A stretch of DNA of 64,000 nucleotides from RGZA01 sp041917755 (GCA_041917755.1 JAYRWY010000013.1:1-64000); one strand, 5' to 3'. Shown: positions 44,701 to 52,198, numbered from the stretch's first letter. Translations and numbers: made by a program. The notes: a model not told the origin generated them from the sequence alone.

Positions 44701-44912
44701 CGTTCAATGGGTTCGGCCCGCTTGGCAGCTTCACGTAATTCCACCAGCCATGCTTTGGATTTGGCAGAAACTGCGCGTTCATCCTGAATGCTCAGGCGGC
44801 TCAGCGGGGTTAGGGCACGAATACAGCTTTCTTCATCCGCCAATGTCAGTTGCGTAATGCGGCGGCGGAGCTCATCCAGAGTTACGTTGTTATCGAGTGG
44901 CATTCGTGACAT
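41790..44912 (-). CDS. putA: Bifunctional proline dehydrogenase / P5C dehydrogenase PutA
   Basis: 1040 residues. Residues 1-490 form the FAD-dependent proline dehydrogenase barrel, and residues 530-1030 the NAD-dependent glutamate-semialdehyde (P5C) dehydrogenase. In the latter the general base Glu is near residue 795 (FIAETGGINA) and the catalytic Cys near 830 (GQRCSAARLL). The product is glutamate, with electrons fed to the quinone pool. The ribbon-helix-helix DNA-binding domain of E. coli PutA is absent, so this is a short, non-regulatory form. An upstream run of 50 non-coding bases separates it from the divergent methyltransferase. Confidence 0.96.
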   Translation of the reverse strand: MSRMPLDNNVTLDELRRRITQLTLADEESCIRALTPLSRLSIQDERAVSAKSKAWLVELREAAKRAEPIERLIHRFRLTDKEGVALMGLAEALPRIPDDATADALIADKLSQGNWRDYLEHYPDMISKMAWLGLSLGKDVSASNPLSSWVNKISQHGLREAVRLGMRRLGDHFVLGTTIENALQHSNKKKHALERYSFDMLGEAAHTSADAERYFNAYKHAIETLAGYNALHKVGGSDTHGPSISVKLSALHPRYEWAQHERVLQELTPRLLDLVEIAAHHHIGLTVDAEEAERLELSLAIVEQVFASGHLKNYHGFGMAVQAYQKRAPAVLDWLYTQAQMQNVRITIRLVKGAYWDTEIKRAQERGLSGYPVYTRKEATDIAYLACAKKLLGWRDHIFPQFGTHNLRTVLSIKAMAGDEKDYELQRLHGMGQDLHAKMLDEGVPSCVYAPVGAHKELLSYLIRRLLENSANTSFVNQLHHPELDAADLTADPLQVWEDEDVKPHPAIPLPLHVFGSERNNSSGVNLHDSSVTAQLTAKLKAAKTQVWQAFPVIDGKKQKDNVAREINAPANQYHKVGECVDAIPAHVAQAMQSLDAAFSAWSAKTVHERCIPIERLALKLEEARDELISLLCYEGGKTIADAIGEVRETVDYCRYYTARAKELFASPTPLKGISGEANELRLHGRGVFVCIAPWNFPLAIFAGQIIGALVAGNTVAAKPAEQTPLIAAKFIDLMLECGVPSNVIAYLPGYADVGVQLVAHPAVAGVAFTGSTSTARAINRALADKDAPIVPFIAETGGINALIADSSALPEQIVDDVVLSAFRSAGQRCSAARLLVLQDSIADEVIEMLKGALLELRVDDPVHLFTDVGPVIDQHAKEVLQSHERALQSKATLIGTARTTDAMNMGHFVLPQAWEIPRIDVLDKEVFGPILHVVRYKTGSLVETCQAINALGYGLTGGIHSRIDTVIETAKKHLRVGNLYINRSIIGAVVGSQPFGGDALSGTGPKAGGPNYLLRFAAERTITQNMTAAGGDVNLLKLS

Positions 44913-45005
44913 TTAAAAAAGTGATTCATTGTTTAGAAAACATCATTAAATCTTAATCAAAAATGGTTAATAAAGGTAAACGTGCCCAAATCAAACAGGT
45001 TAGCC

Positions 45006-45713
45006 ATGCCCCCAACCACCCAGCCATCATCATCTTCACCGCCGTCATCATTTCTGGGCCGAATGAAACAAGCCGGGTTCCGGCGTATCGATATTCTTAT
45101 CCTGCTCTTCATGCTCGGCTATGTCGCATTCATGGCCATCAAGATTTCCAATGGCGTGTCATGGGAAGAAGGCATCCTGCTTGCCATTCTTTCCTATTAC
45201 ATGATCCGCATCGGGTACGAATTTACATTCAATCGGGGTAATATCCCGACCATGAACACCGATACCGGCCTGATGAGTAAAATGGTAGAGGTGCTAACAA
45301 CCGATAGTAAGAAGAAATCTTCCGCTACTTACCGCGTGATTGATTGTGGTTCGGGTACGGGCAAGTTAACACGCATGATTGCGCGCAGCGTTCCATCGTC
45401 AGATGTGGTTGGCCTCGAAACTGCCAAATGGCCATTCCTGCAATCCATGCTGATGAAACGCATCATGGGGATAGGCAATCTGAATTATACTCAGCAGGAT
45501 TTTTTTACATTTGATTATTCAAATGTCGATGCGGTGGTGGCATTTTTGAATGCGCGGGTCACGCAGGCGCTAGGCGAAAAGCTCTATGAGCAGCTAAGGC
45601 CAAATACGGTGGTAATTACCAATGAATTCGAATTAAAAGGCAAATGGCCACAGCCGGAAACCATCACCATGTACACCCCGTTTAAGGGAACATTGTACGT
45701 TTATCGCCGTTAG
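45006..45713 (+). CDS. Membrane-anchored class I SAM-dependent methyltransferase
   Basis: 235 residues from ATG 45006 (a GTG at 44982 would add 8). Two N-terminal membrane helices (LILLFMLGYVAFMAIKI and ILLAILSYYMIRIGYEF) precede a Rossmann methyltransferase domain with motif I VIDCGSGTGKLTRMIA and an acidic residue at the end of strand 2 (VVGLETAKW). It resembles small membrane-linked methyltransferases of alphaproteobacteria. The substrate is unknown. Its start diverges from putA. It is convergent with the small gene at 45715. Confidence 0.8.
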   Translation: MPPTTQPSSSSPPSSFLGRMKQAGFRRIDILILLFMLGYVAFMAIKISNGVSWEEGILLAILSYYMIRIGYEFTFNRGNIPTMNTDTGLMSKMVEVLTTDSKKKSSATYRVIDCGSGTGKLTRMIARSVPSSDVVGLETAKWPFLQSMLMKRIMGIGNLNYTQQDFFTFDYSNVDAVVAFLNARVTQALGEKLYEQLRPNTVVITNEFELKGKWPQPETITMYTPFKGTLYVYRR

Positions 45714-45714
45714 A

Positions 45715-45897
45715 TTACAGGCGGTGAAGCGGGCTGGTCAGGCATTCAACCACGGAATGCCAAATAGGCGCGGTCTCATGCGCATCAACTTTACGGGCTT
45801 CCATCATGGCTTGTGGCAATGCATCCTTGCCATATTGCGCGCGCATCAACCCGGCAAGTGCCCAAGCTTCGTGAAGAGAGTGTGAATTGTTTTGCAT
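45715..45897 (-). CDS. Small conserved-looking hypothetical protein, 60 residues
   Basis: 60 residues from Met 45897, which has AAAGG about 9 bases upstream. Predicted helical and soluble (HSLHEAWALAGLMRAQYGKDA, then PIWHSVVECL). No motif recognised. Its stop lies 1 base from the convergent methyltransferase stop. It sits downstream of hisI (70 bases), on the same strand, and could be co-transcribed. Function unknown. Confidence 0.55.
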   Translation of the reverse strand: MQNNSHSLHEAWALAGLMRAQYGKDALPQAMMEARKVDAHETAPIWHSVVECLTSPLHRL

Positions 45898-45967
45898 TGT
45901 TGTGTACCTTTGATGAAAGACAGCTGGTTCTAGCAACAAAGGATTGATAGGCAGTTAACGCAAAGCG

Positions 45968-46309
45968 TCAGATTTTTATATGCCTAAAGAAACAATTCGG
46001 CTCGCCCGTATGGCACGCCGCACCAATTTGTTCAACCATCAGCAGCAGCGTATCGCCATCGCAATCAACATACGCATCAATCAGCTTTTGCGTGTGACCA
46101 GATGTCTCGCCTTTGCGCCAAAGTTTTTGGCGCGAGCGTGAGTAATAAGTCACATCTCTGGTCTTGAGTGTAATGCTTAATGCTTCCTTGTTCATCCACG
46201 CCATCATCAGCACGGCTTTGGTGGTGGCATCCTGCGCAATCACAGGCACAAGCCCATGGCTGTTATACGCGACTTCGGTTTCAAGTTTGGAAAGGTCAAT
46301 TGTTTGCAT
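45968..46309 (-). CDS. hisI: Phosphoribosyl-AMP cyclohydrolase
   Basis: Third step of histidine synthesis: opens the purine ring of phosphoribosyl-AMP. 113 residues from Met 46309 (an alternative Met at 46327 adds six). Family motifs are VLMMAWMNKEAL, YYSRSRQKLWRKGETSGHTQ, the metal-binding DCDGDTLLL, and the C-terminal CHTGEPNCFF. This is the stand-alone enzyme, not the HisIE fusion. The neighbour upstream (46328) ends within the extended start region, so both are probably in one transcript. No other his gene is in the window. Confidence 0.94.
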   Translation of the reverse strand: MQTIDLSKLETEVAYNSHGLVPVIAQDATTKAVLMMAWMNKEALSITLKTRDVTYYSRSRQKLWRKGETSGHTQKLIDAYVDCDGDTLLLMVEQIGAACHTGEPNCFFRHIKI

Positions 46310-46327
46310 GCCGATATTATACGGCAA

Positions 46328-47467
46328 CTAGGCTTTCTTGGTGAAGCGCAAAATTTCAGCGTCTTGCTTATCACTAACATGATGGGGCGGCATATCGGGC
46401 ACGGGCATTGCATTCCCTTCAAATAAACGCTCATAAGCAAGGGCGATGCGCTGTACCCACGCATCTTCAATGTTCAAATCGCGTTCCTGCACCGCAGTTG
46501 CAAAGCGTTGCAAGGTTGGGAAACGGCACACATCCGCACGGCCAATCAGCAATTGCTTGGCTTTCATCAGGAAGGCAAAGGGATGCAACCGGTGCTGGTC
46601 AACGATATCGGCAGCCAAATGGTTCATATCCTGCATATTAAGGCGAAGTAAATGGCGGTCATGATCTATCGGCAGGTTCAGCTTTTGGTTGGCAATTCGC
46701 AATGCTGCGTCGATAAATGCGGACGTATCATAAATGGTGGACGCAGCGTATTGCGTATTTTCATGGGTAATGGGTTCATGCAGAGCGCCTTCAAACGCGC
46801 TGATGGCCAGGGCATCCGACATTAAACGGGGAAGGCGGGTGCTATGGGTGGCCTGTGCGGTGGTTAGGGATGCTTCCACATCTTTGCGTGCCTGCGTGAG
46901 GTAGCGAATGTAGAAAGTGGCGAGCGCTGGCGGTAATTCCATCTTGGCGGGGAGGAACGCGCTTTCAATATCCGACAACGCCGCATTGTGCGATTGTTCA
47001 AAATACCGGATTTCAGCAGCAGAAAGCGATGGTAATGCGTTGAGCAAATCCCATTCATTCCGGTCAATCCGCACCAATTTCGTAAAGGCTTCCACATCGG
47101 CTTCATCAGCCAGTTTGTTATAATGCGTGGCGGGTGCGATGTCGGTGGTTTGCTGCGCGGCGCGCAATAGCCATTGAATGAGCTTGCTTTGCTCAAACGG
47201 TTTTTTCTTTTTTACGTTGGCTTTGGGTACGTGATGCGTGGCAGCTGGCAATGCATGAACTTTTTCAAACAGGCTTTCTGGTGAAATAAGCGTCGCTTGG
47301 AAATTGCGCTGGCCAGCGCTGATAACCCATCGCCATGGCGATGGGGTGGTGGCATAAACCGTAAGGCCGCCTTGTGCAAAAAACGTATCAAACTCCGCCT
47401 GCGCAAGGCCAGCTTTGAAAAAAGCACCCTTCAAGCCAGTTGGAGTTGATGAAGTTTTAAGCGTCAT
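46328..47467 (-). CDS. Hypothetical protein upstream of hisI
   Basis: 379 residues, not recognised. Mostly helical and soluble, with several Trp and His residues and no signal peptide. An N-terminal segment of about 75 residues contains strands (GGLTVYATTPSPWRWVISAG) that suggest a small mixed domain. A Lys-rich stretch (KANVKKKKPFE) follows, and then a long helical region. It ends in a charged tail near the hisI start. The hisI adjacency gives no clear functional link. Its promoter lies in the 318-base interval at 47468-47785. Confidence 0.65.
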   Translation of the reverse strand: MTLKTSSTPTGLKGAFFKAGLAQAEFDTFFAQGGLTVYATTPSPWRWVISAGQRNFQATLISPESLFEKVHALPAATHHVPKANVKKKKPFEQSKLIQWLLRAAQQTTDIAPATHYNKLADEADVEAFTKLVRIDRNEWDLLNALPSLSAAEIRYFEQSHNAALSDIESAFLPAKMELPPALATFYIRYLTQARKDVEASLTTAQATHSTRLPRLMSDALAISAFEGALHEPITHENTQYAASTIYDTSAFIDAALRIANQKLNLPIDHDRHLLRLNMQDMNHLAADIVDQHRLHPFAFLMKAKQLLIGRADVCRFPTLQRFATAVQERDLNIEDAWVQRIALAYERLFEGNAMPVPDMPPHHVSDKQDAEILRFTKKA

Positions 47468-47785
47468 GCATACCTATCAGAGAATTGCGGCACGTGATTT
47501 GGTCTTGGGTAGTATCCACAGGATTCATAATTTCTTTACCATATTTTTATCGCTGATTCAGTGGTTTGGAAGCAAAGCGCCATCGAATTTTCACAATTGC
47601 GGAAAAGTGTTGCGCGTAAGACTCAATTTAGACTCCGCCACAATCGAAAATGAATCAAAAACCGGCAAACTTGATTCAGGTGCGCAACGGTTTCGGCATG
47701 CCTGCACGGCAGGGTAGGCAGGCTTATTTTTTACTTAACCTTTGCTGCGGCAAAATGCTGGCTCAACTTGAATAGTGGACAGCGC
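47468..47785. ncRNA. Structured non-coding interval upstream of the ICMT-like gene
   Basis: This 318-base gap has no ORF I can support. Two hairpins lie in tandem on the plus strand. The first is TGAATCAA (47651-47658) with TTGATTCA (47671-47678). The second is GCCTGC (47700-47705) with GCAGGC (47718-47723) followed by TTATTTTTTA. The arrangement resembles either a small RNA ending at about 47733 or an attenuating 5' leader of the downstream gene. It matches no riboswitch I recognise. A single near-match to a DnaA box (GTATCCACA, 47512-47520) is also present. Confidence 0.35.
47700..47733 (+). terminator. Terminator-like hairpin with T-run and no upstream plus-strand gene
   Basis: GCCTGC and GCAGGC form a stem around a 12-base loop, then TTATTTTTTA. 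No protein gene precedes it on the plus strand, so it would terminate a short RNA or attenuate the transcript of the ICMT-like gene that starts 52 bases later. Confidence 0.5.
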
Positions 47786-49129
47786 ATGTCATCATCAGCC
47801 GCAGCATCATTGGTTCTGCCAAAATCAGTAGCCCATTGGTCCGATCCATGGACGATCGCGTTGCTCATCACGGGCATTTACTTTGGCCTGCGCGACGAGC
47901 CGTTATCGAACATGGAGCTAACCCTGTTCATGTGCGGCGGCCTCACGATATGGACATGCTTTCTGGAATGGCTGCGTGCGCCGTGGCGCAAAACACCGCG
48001 CCCCGATGCCCCGTTCAAAGACATCCTCACCTCCGCCTTTCTGAAATGGGTGGGCAGCATGTCCGGTCTGGCGGTGGTGTTATTTGGCTGGTGGGCGCTG
48101 CGTGAATATGACCGTCCGCAATATGCCGCATTGTTCAATGCGCTGCCACGAGCATTGCCCTACGTGCCATTAGTGGTGTTTTTAACGCATTTATACACGG
48201 AATGGCGCCTTGGCCCGTCGGGCGGCGATGGCAAGGATTTGGGGTTGTTCACATTGCTGCGCTGGAAAGAGGTCGATGGCCGCGGCGTACGCGATGAACT
48301 CCTCACATGGTTCATTAAAGGTTTTTTCTTCTCCATCAATTTTTGCGAATTGCCAAAAGTTTTTAATGCCATTCGCGGCAAGGAAGAACAGATATTCAAC
48401 CTGCCATGGCCACAACTGCAACCCATACTGGTCTTGATTATTTATGGCTACATCATCGCATCCATCTTGCCGGGCTATTTGTTCAGCGCGCGGATTTTCG
48501 GCACGCATATTCGCCGCATCGCGCATTCATGGTTTGCGTATACGGTGACCTTGATTTGCTATTCACCCTTCGTCATGGGCATGACGCAACGCTGGTTCAA
48601 CTACCATCCCTATAATCCAACGCCCGATTGGAATAAGCCGTGGGTCAGCAATTTCAGCCAAGATTTGACCATGCTGTATATTCTGGGCGGTGCCATTCTG
48701 TTTTTCGAACTTTTCCATTACTGGGGGGAGGGAATATTCGGCATCCGTTCATCCAACCTCACCAATCGCGGCATTATCACTTCCGGCCCATTCCGTTTAA
48801 CAAAACATCCGGTCTTCGCATCCAAATGCGCCAGCTGGTTCATTATGTGGCTGCCCTTCATGATGGGCGATACATGGCTGGAATGTGTGCGGCTCACACT
48901 TGCATGGGTTGGTATATGCGTGGTGTTTGGTGCGCGTTGCTGGGCAGAAGAACGCATCTTGGCCGAAGATAAAGATTACGTCGTCTACGCATTGTGGGTT
49001 GATAAGCACGGCGTCTTCGCACCCATCGCGCGCTTTATTCCGTTGTTGCAGTTTGAGTGGCGATTAAAACGCTGGATCAGACGCGGCGAGGTGAGTGCCG
49101 ATGTACTTCCGCCGGGTTACACCGCGTAA
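47786..49129 (+). CDS. Large membrane protein with isoprenylcysteine methyltransferase-like C-terminus
   Basis: 447 residues from ATG 47786, with a GGA just upstream; a TTG at 47768 adds six residues. There are around eight to ten predicted membrane segments. Near residues 340-430 lies the ICMT/PEMT-type methyltransferase pattern: ITSGPFRLTKHPVFASKCASW, where GPF-x-x-x-KHP corresponds to the G-P-Y-x-x-x-R-H-P motif, and RCWAEERILAEDKDYVVY with the E-E-x-x-L. These sites bind S-adenosylmethionine in the family. The extra N-terminal membrane region is longer than in standard ICMT homologues. Methyl acceptor unknown. Confidence 0.75.
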   Translation: MSSSAAASLVLPKSVAHWSDPWTIALLITGIYFGLRDEPLSNMELTLFMCGGLTIWTCFLEWLRAPWRKTPRPDAPFKDILTSAFLKWVGSMSGLAVVLFGWWALREYDRPQYAALFNALPRALPYVPLVVFLTHLYTEWRLGPSGGDGKDLGLFTLLRWKEVDGRGVRDELLTWFIKGFFFSINFCELPKVFNAIRGKEEQIFNLPWPQLQPILVLIIYGYIIASILPGYLFSARIFGTHIRRIAHSWFAYTVTLICYSPFVMGMTQRWFNYHPYNPTPDWNKPWVSNFSQDLTMLYILGGAILFFELFHYWGEGIFGIRSSNLTNRGIITSGPFRLTKHPVFASKCASWFIMWLPFMMGDTWLECVRLTLAWVGICVVFGARCWAEERILAEDKDYVVYALWVDKHGVFAPIARFIPLLQFEWRLKRWIRRGEVSADVLPPGYTA

Positions 49130-49145
49130 ATCGTGGCCATCACCA

Positions 49146-49198
49146 TTTAACAAACTAATTTGTTGAAACGGTTTGTTTCAAAAAGTAAGTTTGTTAAA
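49146..49198. repeat. Large near-perfect inverted repeat after the ICMT-like gene
   Basis: Two 24-base arms (49146-49169 and 49175-49198) separated by 5 bases match at 21 of 24 positions. The left arm starts TTTAACAAACT, and the right arm ends AGTTTGTTAAA. It begins 17 bases after the stop codon, so it may terminate or protect the mRNA, but there is no T-run after the right arm. The palindromic AACAAACT/AGTTTGTT ends could instead be an operator. The remaining 216 bases up to the orphan gene at 49415 show no other structure. Confidence 0.65.
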
Positions 49199-49414
49199 CC
49201 TTAAATTCGCTTTACCACATGCGTGCAAAACGCCTGTAAAACCGCGTCAAAAGCCAACAATACCGTACAAAATTAAGAAAATCGACACCGTGTTCCCGCA
49301 TGATTACTGGAGCCTAACGTAGGATTACTGCGTTCCGGTGATGGTGTTTGAAATTTTTACTGTGCATTTTTTTTGAATGTTGTTGATCAAAATTTTTTAA
49401 AGGCGTTTTGATTT

Positions 49415-50815
49415 ATGGCTGGGTTTAACTTCTACATGGAGCGACAAAGACCAGGGCAGGTAAGAGAGCCCGGGTATATCCGTGCGTCGTTGCAAGTTGA
49501 TCGCCCGTCCGCGCGTGATGACCGCGCCCCCTTCACTAACGAACAATACAGAGATGACCCTGCTGCACGCCGACAGTTGATTGATAAGCACATCGGCATC
49601 GTGCGCAACATGTTGGCGAACCGTAACCCGCCAGTCATTATGGATGAACAAGCTGCCGCACGTGCCCACGACATGGGTATGCGTGCACACACCACCAATC
49701 CTGATACAATTGCCCAAACCGTATTATCCGCTGTAACAACTAACTTACCGAGCGCAGAGCAACAGGCCTTGCGCAACCAACTTGCCGCCAACAATACCGA
49801 TGAAAACCAGTACTACGCAGCCTTGGGCAGAGTAGGCGCGGGTTATAACAACATCGCCACACTCATGGCGGCCTACCGCGATATCATGGCTCGTGAAGCC
49901 GCCAACCCGCGTAGCGGTAATATGATGCAGGGCGTGAATGACTCTGGCTATTTATCCAGTATCAGCATGTCGAATTATACCAGCACATCGTTCTTTGCAT
50001 CAGGCATGACTTACGGCACGTTCGAGCATATGCGCAGCCACCCGATGGGCTTTAACAGACAAAACATTCAACACGCAGTTGAAGATAATAATACCCAAGG
50101 CTTCACCCCCAATGACCGCAGCGCGTTGGTCAGCAACGCCGCATTGGATAGACTGCACCCCGAAGGCCGCGTTGAACGTAATAGGCTAATCCCACAAGTC
50201 CGCAGTGAAGTGCGCAATGATCCGGTAATGCAAGGCTTGGTGGCTGAACTTGGCCGCGCAACCACACCTGAACAACGCGCCGCCATTCAGGCACGCATTG
50301 ATGCTCAAATTGCTATCAGACGTGAAAGCAGCGGCCTTGGCGCACATGAACGCGGCGCTCCTGAAGCTGCCCGCCCACATATTCGTAGATTGGGCACTGG
50401 CGCTATCTATGATGAATTAATGAAGATGACCACCGATCCGGCAGCTCGTGCGCGTTTGATGGAAATGCGTAGACAGGCGGAAGCCCGTGTTGGGCAACCC
50501 CGTACAGCTGAAGAAATTCAGCGTGAAAATGCGGCATTGCTAGCTGAGGCTAGGACGCCAGAAGCACGCCAGCATGCAGACAGAATTATTGCTTATAATC
50601 AAAGAGATTTAGAAATCGCGCAAAGGACTCAAGAACAGGTGCGATCCAGTCAGCAAAGAGTTGCTGCGACAGAGGATTTATTTGCTGCCCCAGCGGCACA
50701 GCCAACTCCAGCAGCAGCGCAACCAACACCAGCAGCGGCACAGCCTACACCAGCAGCAGCGCAGCCAGCCAAAGCGCCCGTTGCAACAAATGGCCGCGTT
50801 GCTGGCCCTAACTAG
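49415..50815 (+). CDS. Orphan 466-residue protein with PAAAQPT repeats
   Basis: 466 residues, not recognised. No signal peptide or membrane segment. The first 420 residues look mostly helical and rich in Arg, Gln and Ala (EEIQRENAALLAEA, ERNRLIPQVRSEV). The C-terminus carries an imperfect seven-residue repeat (PAAAQPT about three to four times), then a short PAKAPVATNGRVAGPN end. Only two Cys-free regions and one Thr/Ser-rich stretch (MSNYTSTSFF) stand out. A large hairpin lies upstream. Possible roles include a surface, effector or cytoskeletal protein, but nothing in the sequence decides. Confidence 0.7.
   Translation: MAGFNFYMERQRPGQVREPGYIRASLQVDRPSARDDRAPFTNEQYRDDPAARRQLIDKHIGIVRNMLANRNPPVIMDEQAAARAHDMGMRAHTTNPDTIAQTVLSAVTTNLPSAEQQALRNQLAANNTDENQYYAALGRVGAGYNNIATLMAAYRDIMAREAANPRSGNMMQGVNDSGYLSSISMSNYTSTSFFASGMTYGTFEHMRSHPMGFNRQNIQHAVEDNNTQGFTPNDRSALVSNAALDRLHPEGRVERNRLIPQVRSEVRNDPVMQGLVAELGRATTPEQRAAIQARIDAQIAIRRESSGLGAHERGAPEAARPHIRRLGTGAIYDELMKMTTDPAARARLMEMRRQAEARVGQPRTAEEIQRENAALLAEARTPEARQHADRIIAYNQRDLEIAQRTQEQVRSSQQRVAATEDLFAAPAAQPTPAAAQPTPAAAQPTPAAAQPAKAPVATNGRVAGPN
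50690..50770 (+). repeat. Tandem 21-base coding repeat
   Basis: This is the DNA behind the PAAAQPT repeat at the end of the 466-residue orphan protein. Units begin at about 50690, 50708, 50729 and 50750. The first is one codon shorter. Units differ mainly at third codon positions (GCA/GCG, CAA/CAG, CCA/CCT), so they are old enough to have drifted. Confidence 0.7.
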
Positions 50816-50849
50816 GCCGCAATTCCGAAAAACAGATTGTCGTGATTAT

Positions 50850-51236
50850 TTATCCGCGTGTTAGTGCGCCGAGCAGATTGCACGCACCAAAGCTGGATAC
50901 AGTGCGCCCGCCAAGAATGGACCTGCCGCGCTCAGCAGCAGATGGATTGCGTGATACAAAATCTCTCAATTGATCTGCACAAGCCCCCTCATTGTTCGCT
51001 TGTTGACCAATTTGTTGCATCATTCTATTACGTTCGTTGCGGACACAATCAGGGCCATTATCACCGCGTCGTCTGCACATATCTGCAGCAACTTGTCCTG
51101 CCGTTTCAACTGTAACAGCAGGTGAACCAGCATTCGCCATCTGTTGTTGCGCGCTCGCAGGTGCAATGTTCGCAGCAGCTAATAATACTGTCGTAGCAAG
51201 GGCGGCATCGCGCGCAAGAGAAGCTAGACTTGGCAT
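50850..51236 (-). CDS. Small exported Cys-containing orphan protein
   Basis: 128 residues. A signal peptide (LARDAALATTVLLAAANIAPASA) is followed by a mature part of about 100 residues with four Cys (MCRRRGDNGPDC, EGACADQL and GACNLL), compatible with two disulfides. Start Met 51236 has GGGAG 8 bases upstream, so the Met at 51251 is not needed. No homologue is recognised. It is convergent with the 466-residue orphan gene and belongs to the same poorly explained region. Confidence 0.7.
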   Translation of the reverse strand: MPSLASLARDAALATTVLLAAANIAPASAQQQMANAGSPAVTVETAGQVAADMCRRRGDNGPDCVRNERNRMMQQIGQQANNEGACADQLRDFVSRNPSAAERGRSILGGRTVSSFGACNLLGALTRG

Positions 51237-51688
51237 AACGTAATCTCCCAAGAAGAAACGGTTCTTGTCTTTAAAAAGGCAAGTAAAGCGTAACCCTTTG
51301 CCTCTTTATGCGGCAAGACTAAAGTAAAAGCCTTATCATCTTGAATTAACTGACTCTTTCATTTCTTATTAGTTTCAAACCCAAAAAACTGCCCAAATTG
51401 GTCATATTTACGACCCATTACTTTTAATAAATTTATGAATACTTGGGCTCATCTGTGCCTCAACTTGGGCGCTTGGGGCTCTTGGCCAATGCCATGCGCT
51501 CATCACTTTAGTAAACAAAAACCATGCACATTTTCGCGCCAACTTAACTGCAAATGTTAAGACGAATACTTGGAAGAAAATGTGTCAAAAATAATATGCA
51601 GAAAAATGATGCAGAGTAGGGCGCAATAAAAAAATGCATCGTCGGTGAAGATGCATGAATAAATGCTTCTACGTATCCATGATGTTTC
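51237..51688. other. Non-coding interval of about 450 bases
   Basis: No supported gene. It holds an AGGCAA (51277-51282)/TTGCCT (51298-51303) dyad, and a CTTAAC-N7-GTTAAG palindrome at 51543-51561, near one end. A minus-strand terminator sits at 51628-51656. It probably carries the promoter of the exported protein gene at 51236. Confidence 0.5.
51628..51656 (-). terminator. Rho-independent terminator of the exported protein gene at 51689
   Basis: On the minus strand, ATGCATC-loop-GATGCAT (arms 51650-51656 and 51634-51640) is followed by at least six T residues. It lies 33 bases after the stop of the 125-residue gene. Confidence 0.75.
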
Positions 51689-52066
51689 TTATGGCACTAA
51701 AGAAATCACGCGGCCAAAATCATATCTGTCTTTGCCAATTCTAGTTTGAATATGAGTTGTCGTTGCCCATACTTCTGGAAGACCTGCCTTCAGTCTAACG
51801 GTTCCTTGGCAGCCAGCACCAAACCACTGGTTTAGAATTGATAATTGTTCTCTGTCTGTAGTGGAAAAATGATTGATGTTTGCTTTTACATAATCTGAAA
51901 AAACCATTTGAGCAGCGTGGCATATCTCTCTTGGTACATCAGAGTTTGCTGTGGGCGCATTTTGCGCCAGTACGCTTGTGGGGCTAAGCGTAGAAAGGCC
52001 AATGCCTCCTGCAACTACTACGCGTTCTGCAATGCGTTTTGCGCCTTTGGCGACTTCATCAAACAT
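51689..52066 (-). CDS. Small exported orphan protein with two Cys
   Basis: 125 residues. An N-terminal basic stretch and a hydrophobic core (VVVAGGIGLSTLSPTSVLAQ) look like a signal peptide with the Ala-x-Ala-like cleavage VLAQ, although the core is short. The mature part contains two Cys (REICHAAQ and GAGCQGTV) and a distinct end (RIGKDRYDFGRVISLVP). AAAGGTAA lies upstream of ATG. It has its own terminator and stands alone. No homologue is recognised. Confidence 0.6.
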   Translation of the reverse strand: MFDEVAKGAKRIAERVVVAGGIGLSTLSPTSVLAQNAPTANSDVPREICHAAQMVFSDYVKANINHFSTTDREQLSILNQWFGAGCQGTVRLKAGLPEVWATTTHIQTRIGKDRYDFGRVISLVP

Positions 52067-52198
52067 GGTGTTACCTTTAAAATTACTTTATAAAAAATAT
52101 GCTTTGAAACTAGCGCGGGTAGGGGCGTTCCACAACGCCAAACAATAAAATCCTGTCCAGAAAAAATTTAATAAATCGATGTTTTCAACTAATCGACG

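Noticed and set aside
44963..45241. Overlapping plus-strand frame at the methyltransferase start
   Set aside because: It lies inside the methyltransferase coding sequence in another frame and has no recognisable motif.
47512..47520. GTATCCACA, one mismatch from a DnaA box, considered together with parS as a sign of oriC
   Set aside because: It is a single imperfect box. No cluster of DnaA boxes, AT-rich unwinding element or dnaA/hemE/gidA-type neighbourhood is present, so an origin here is not supported.
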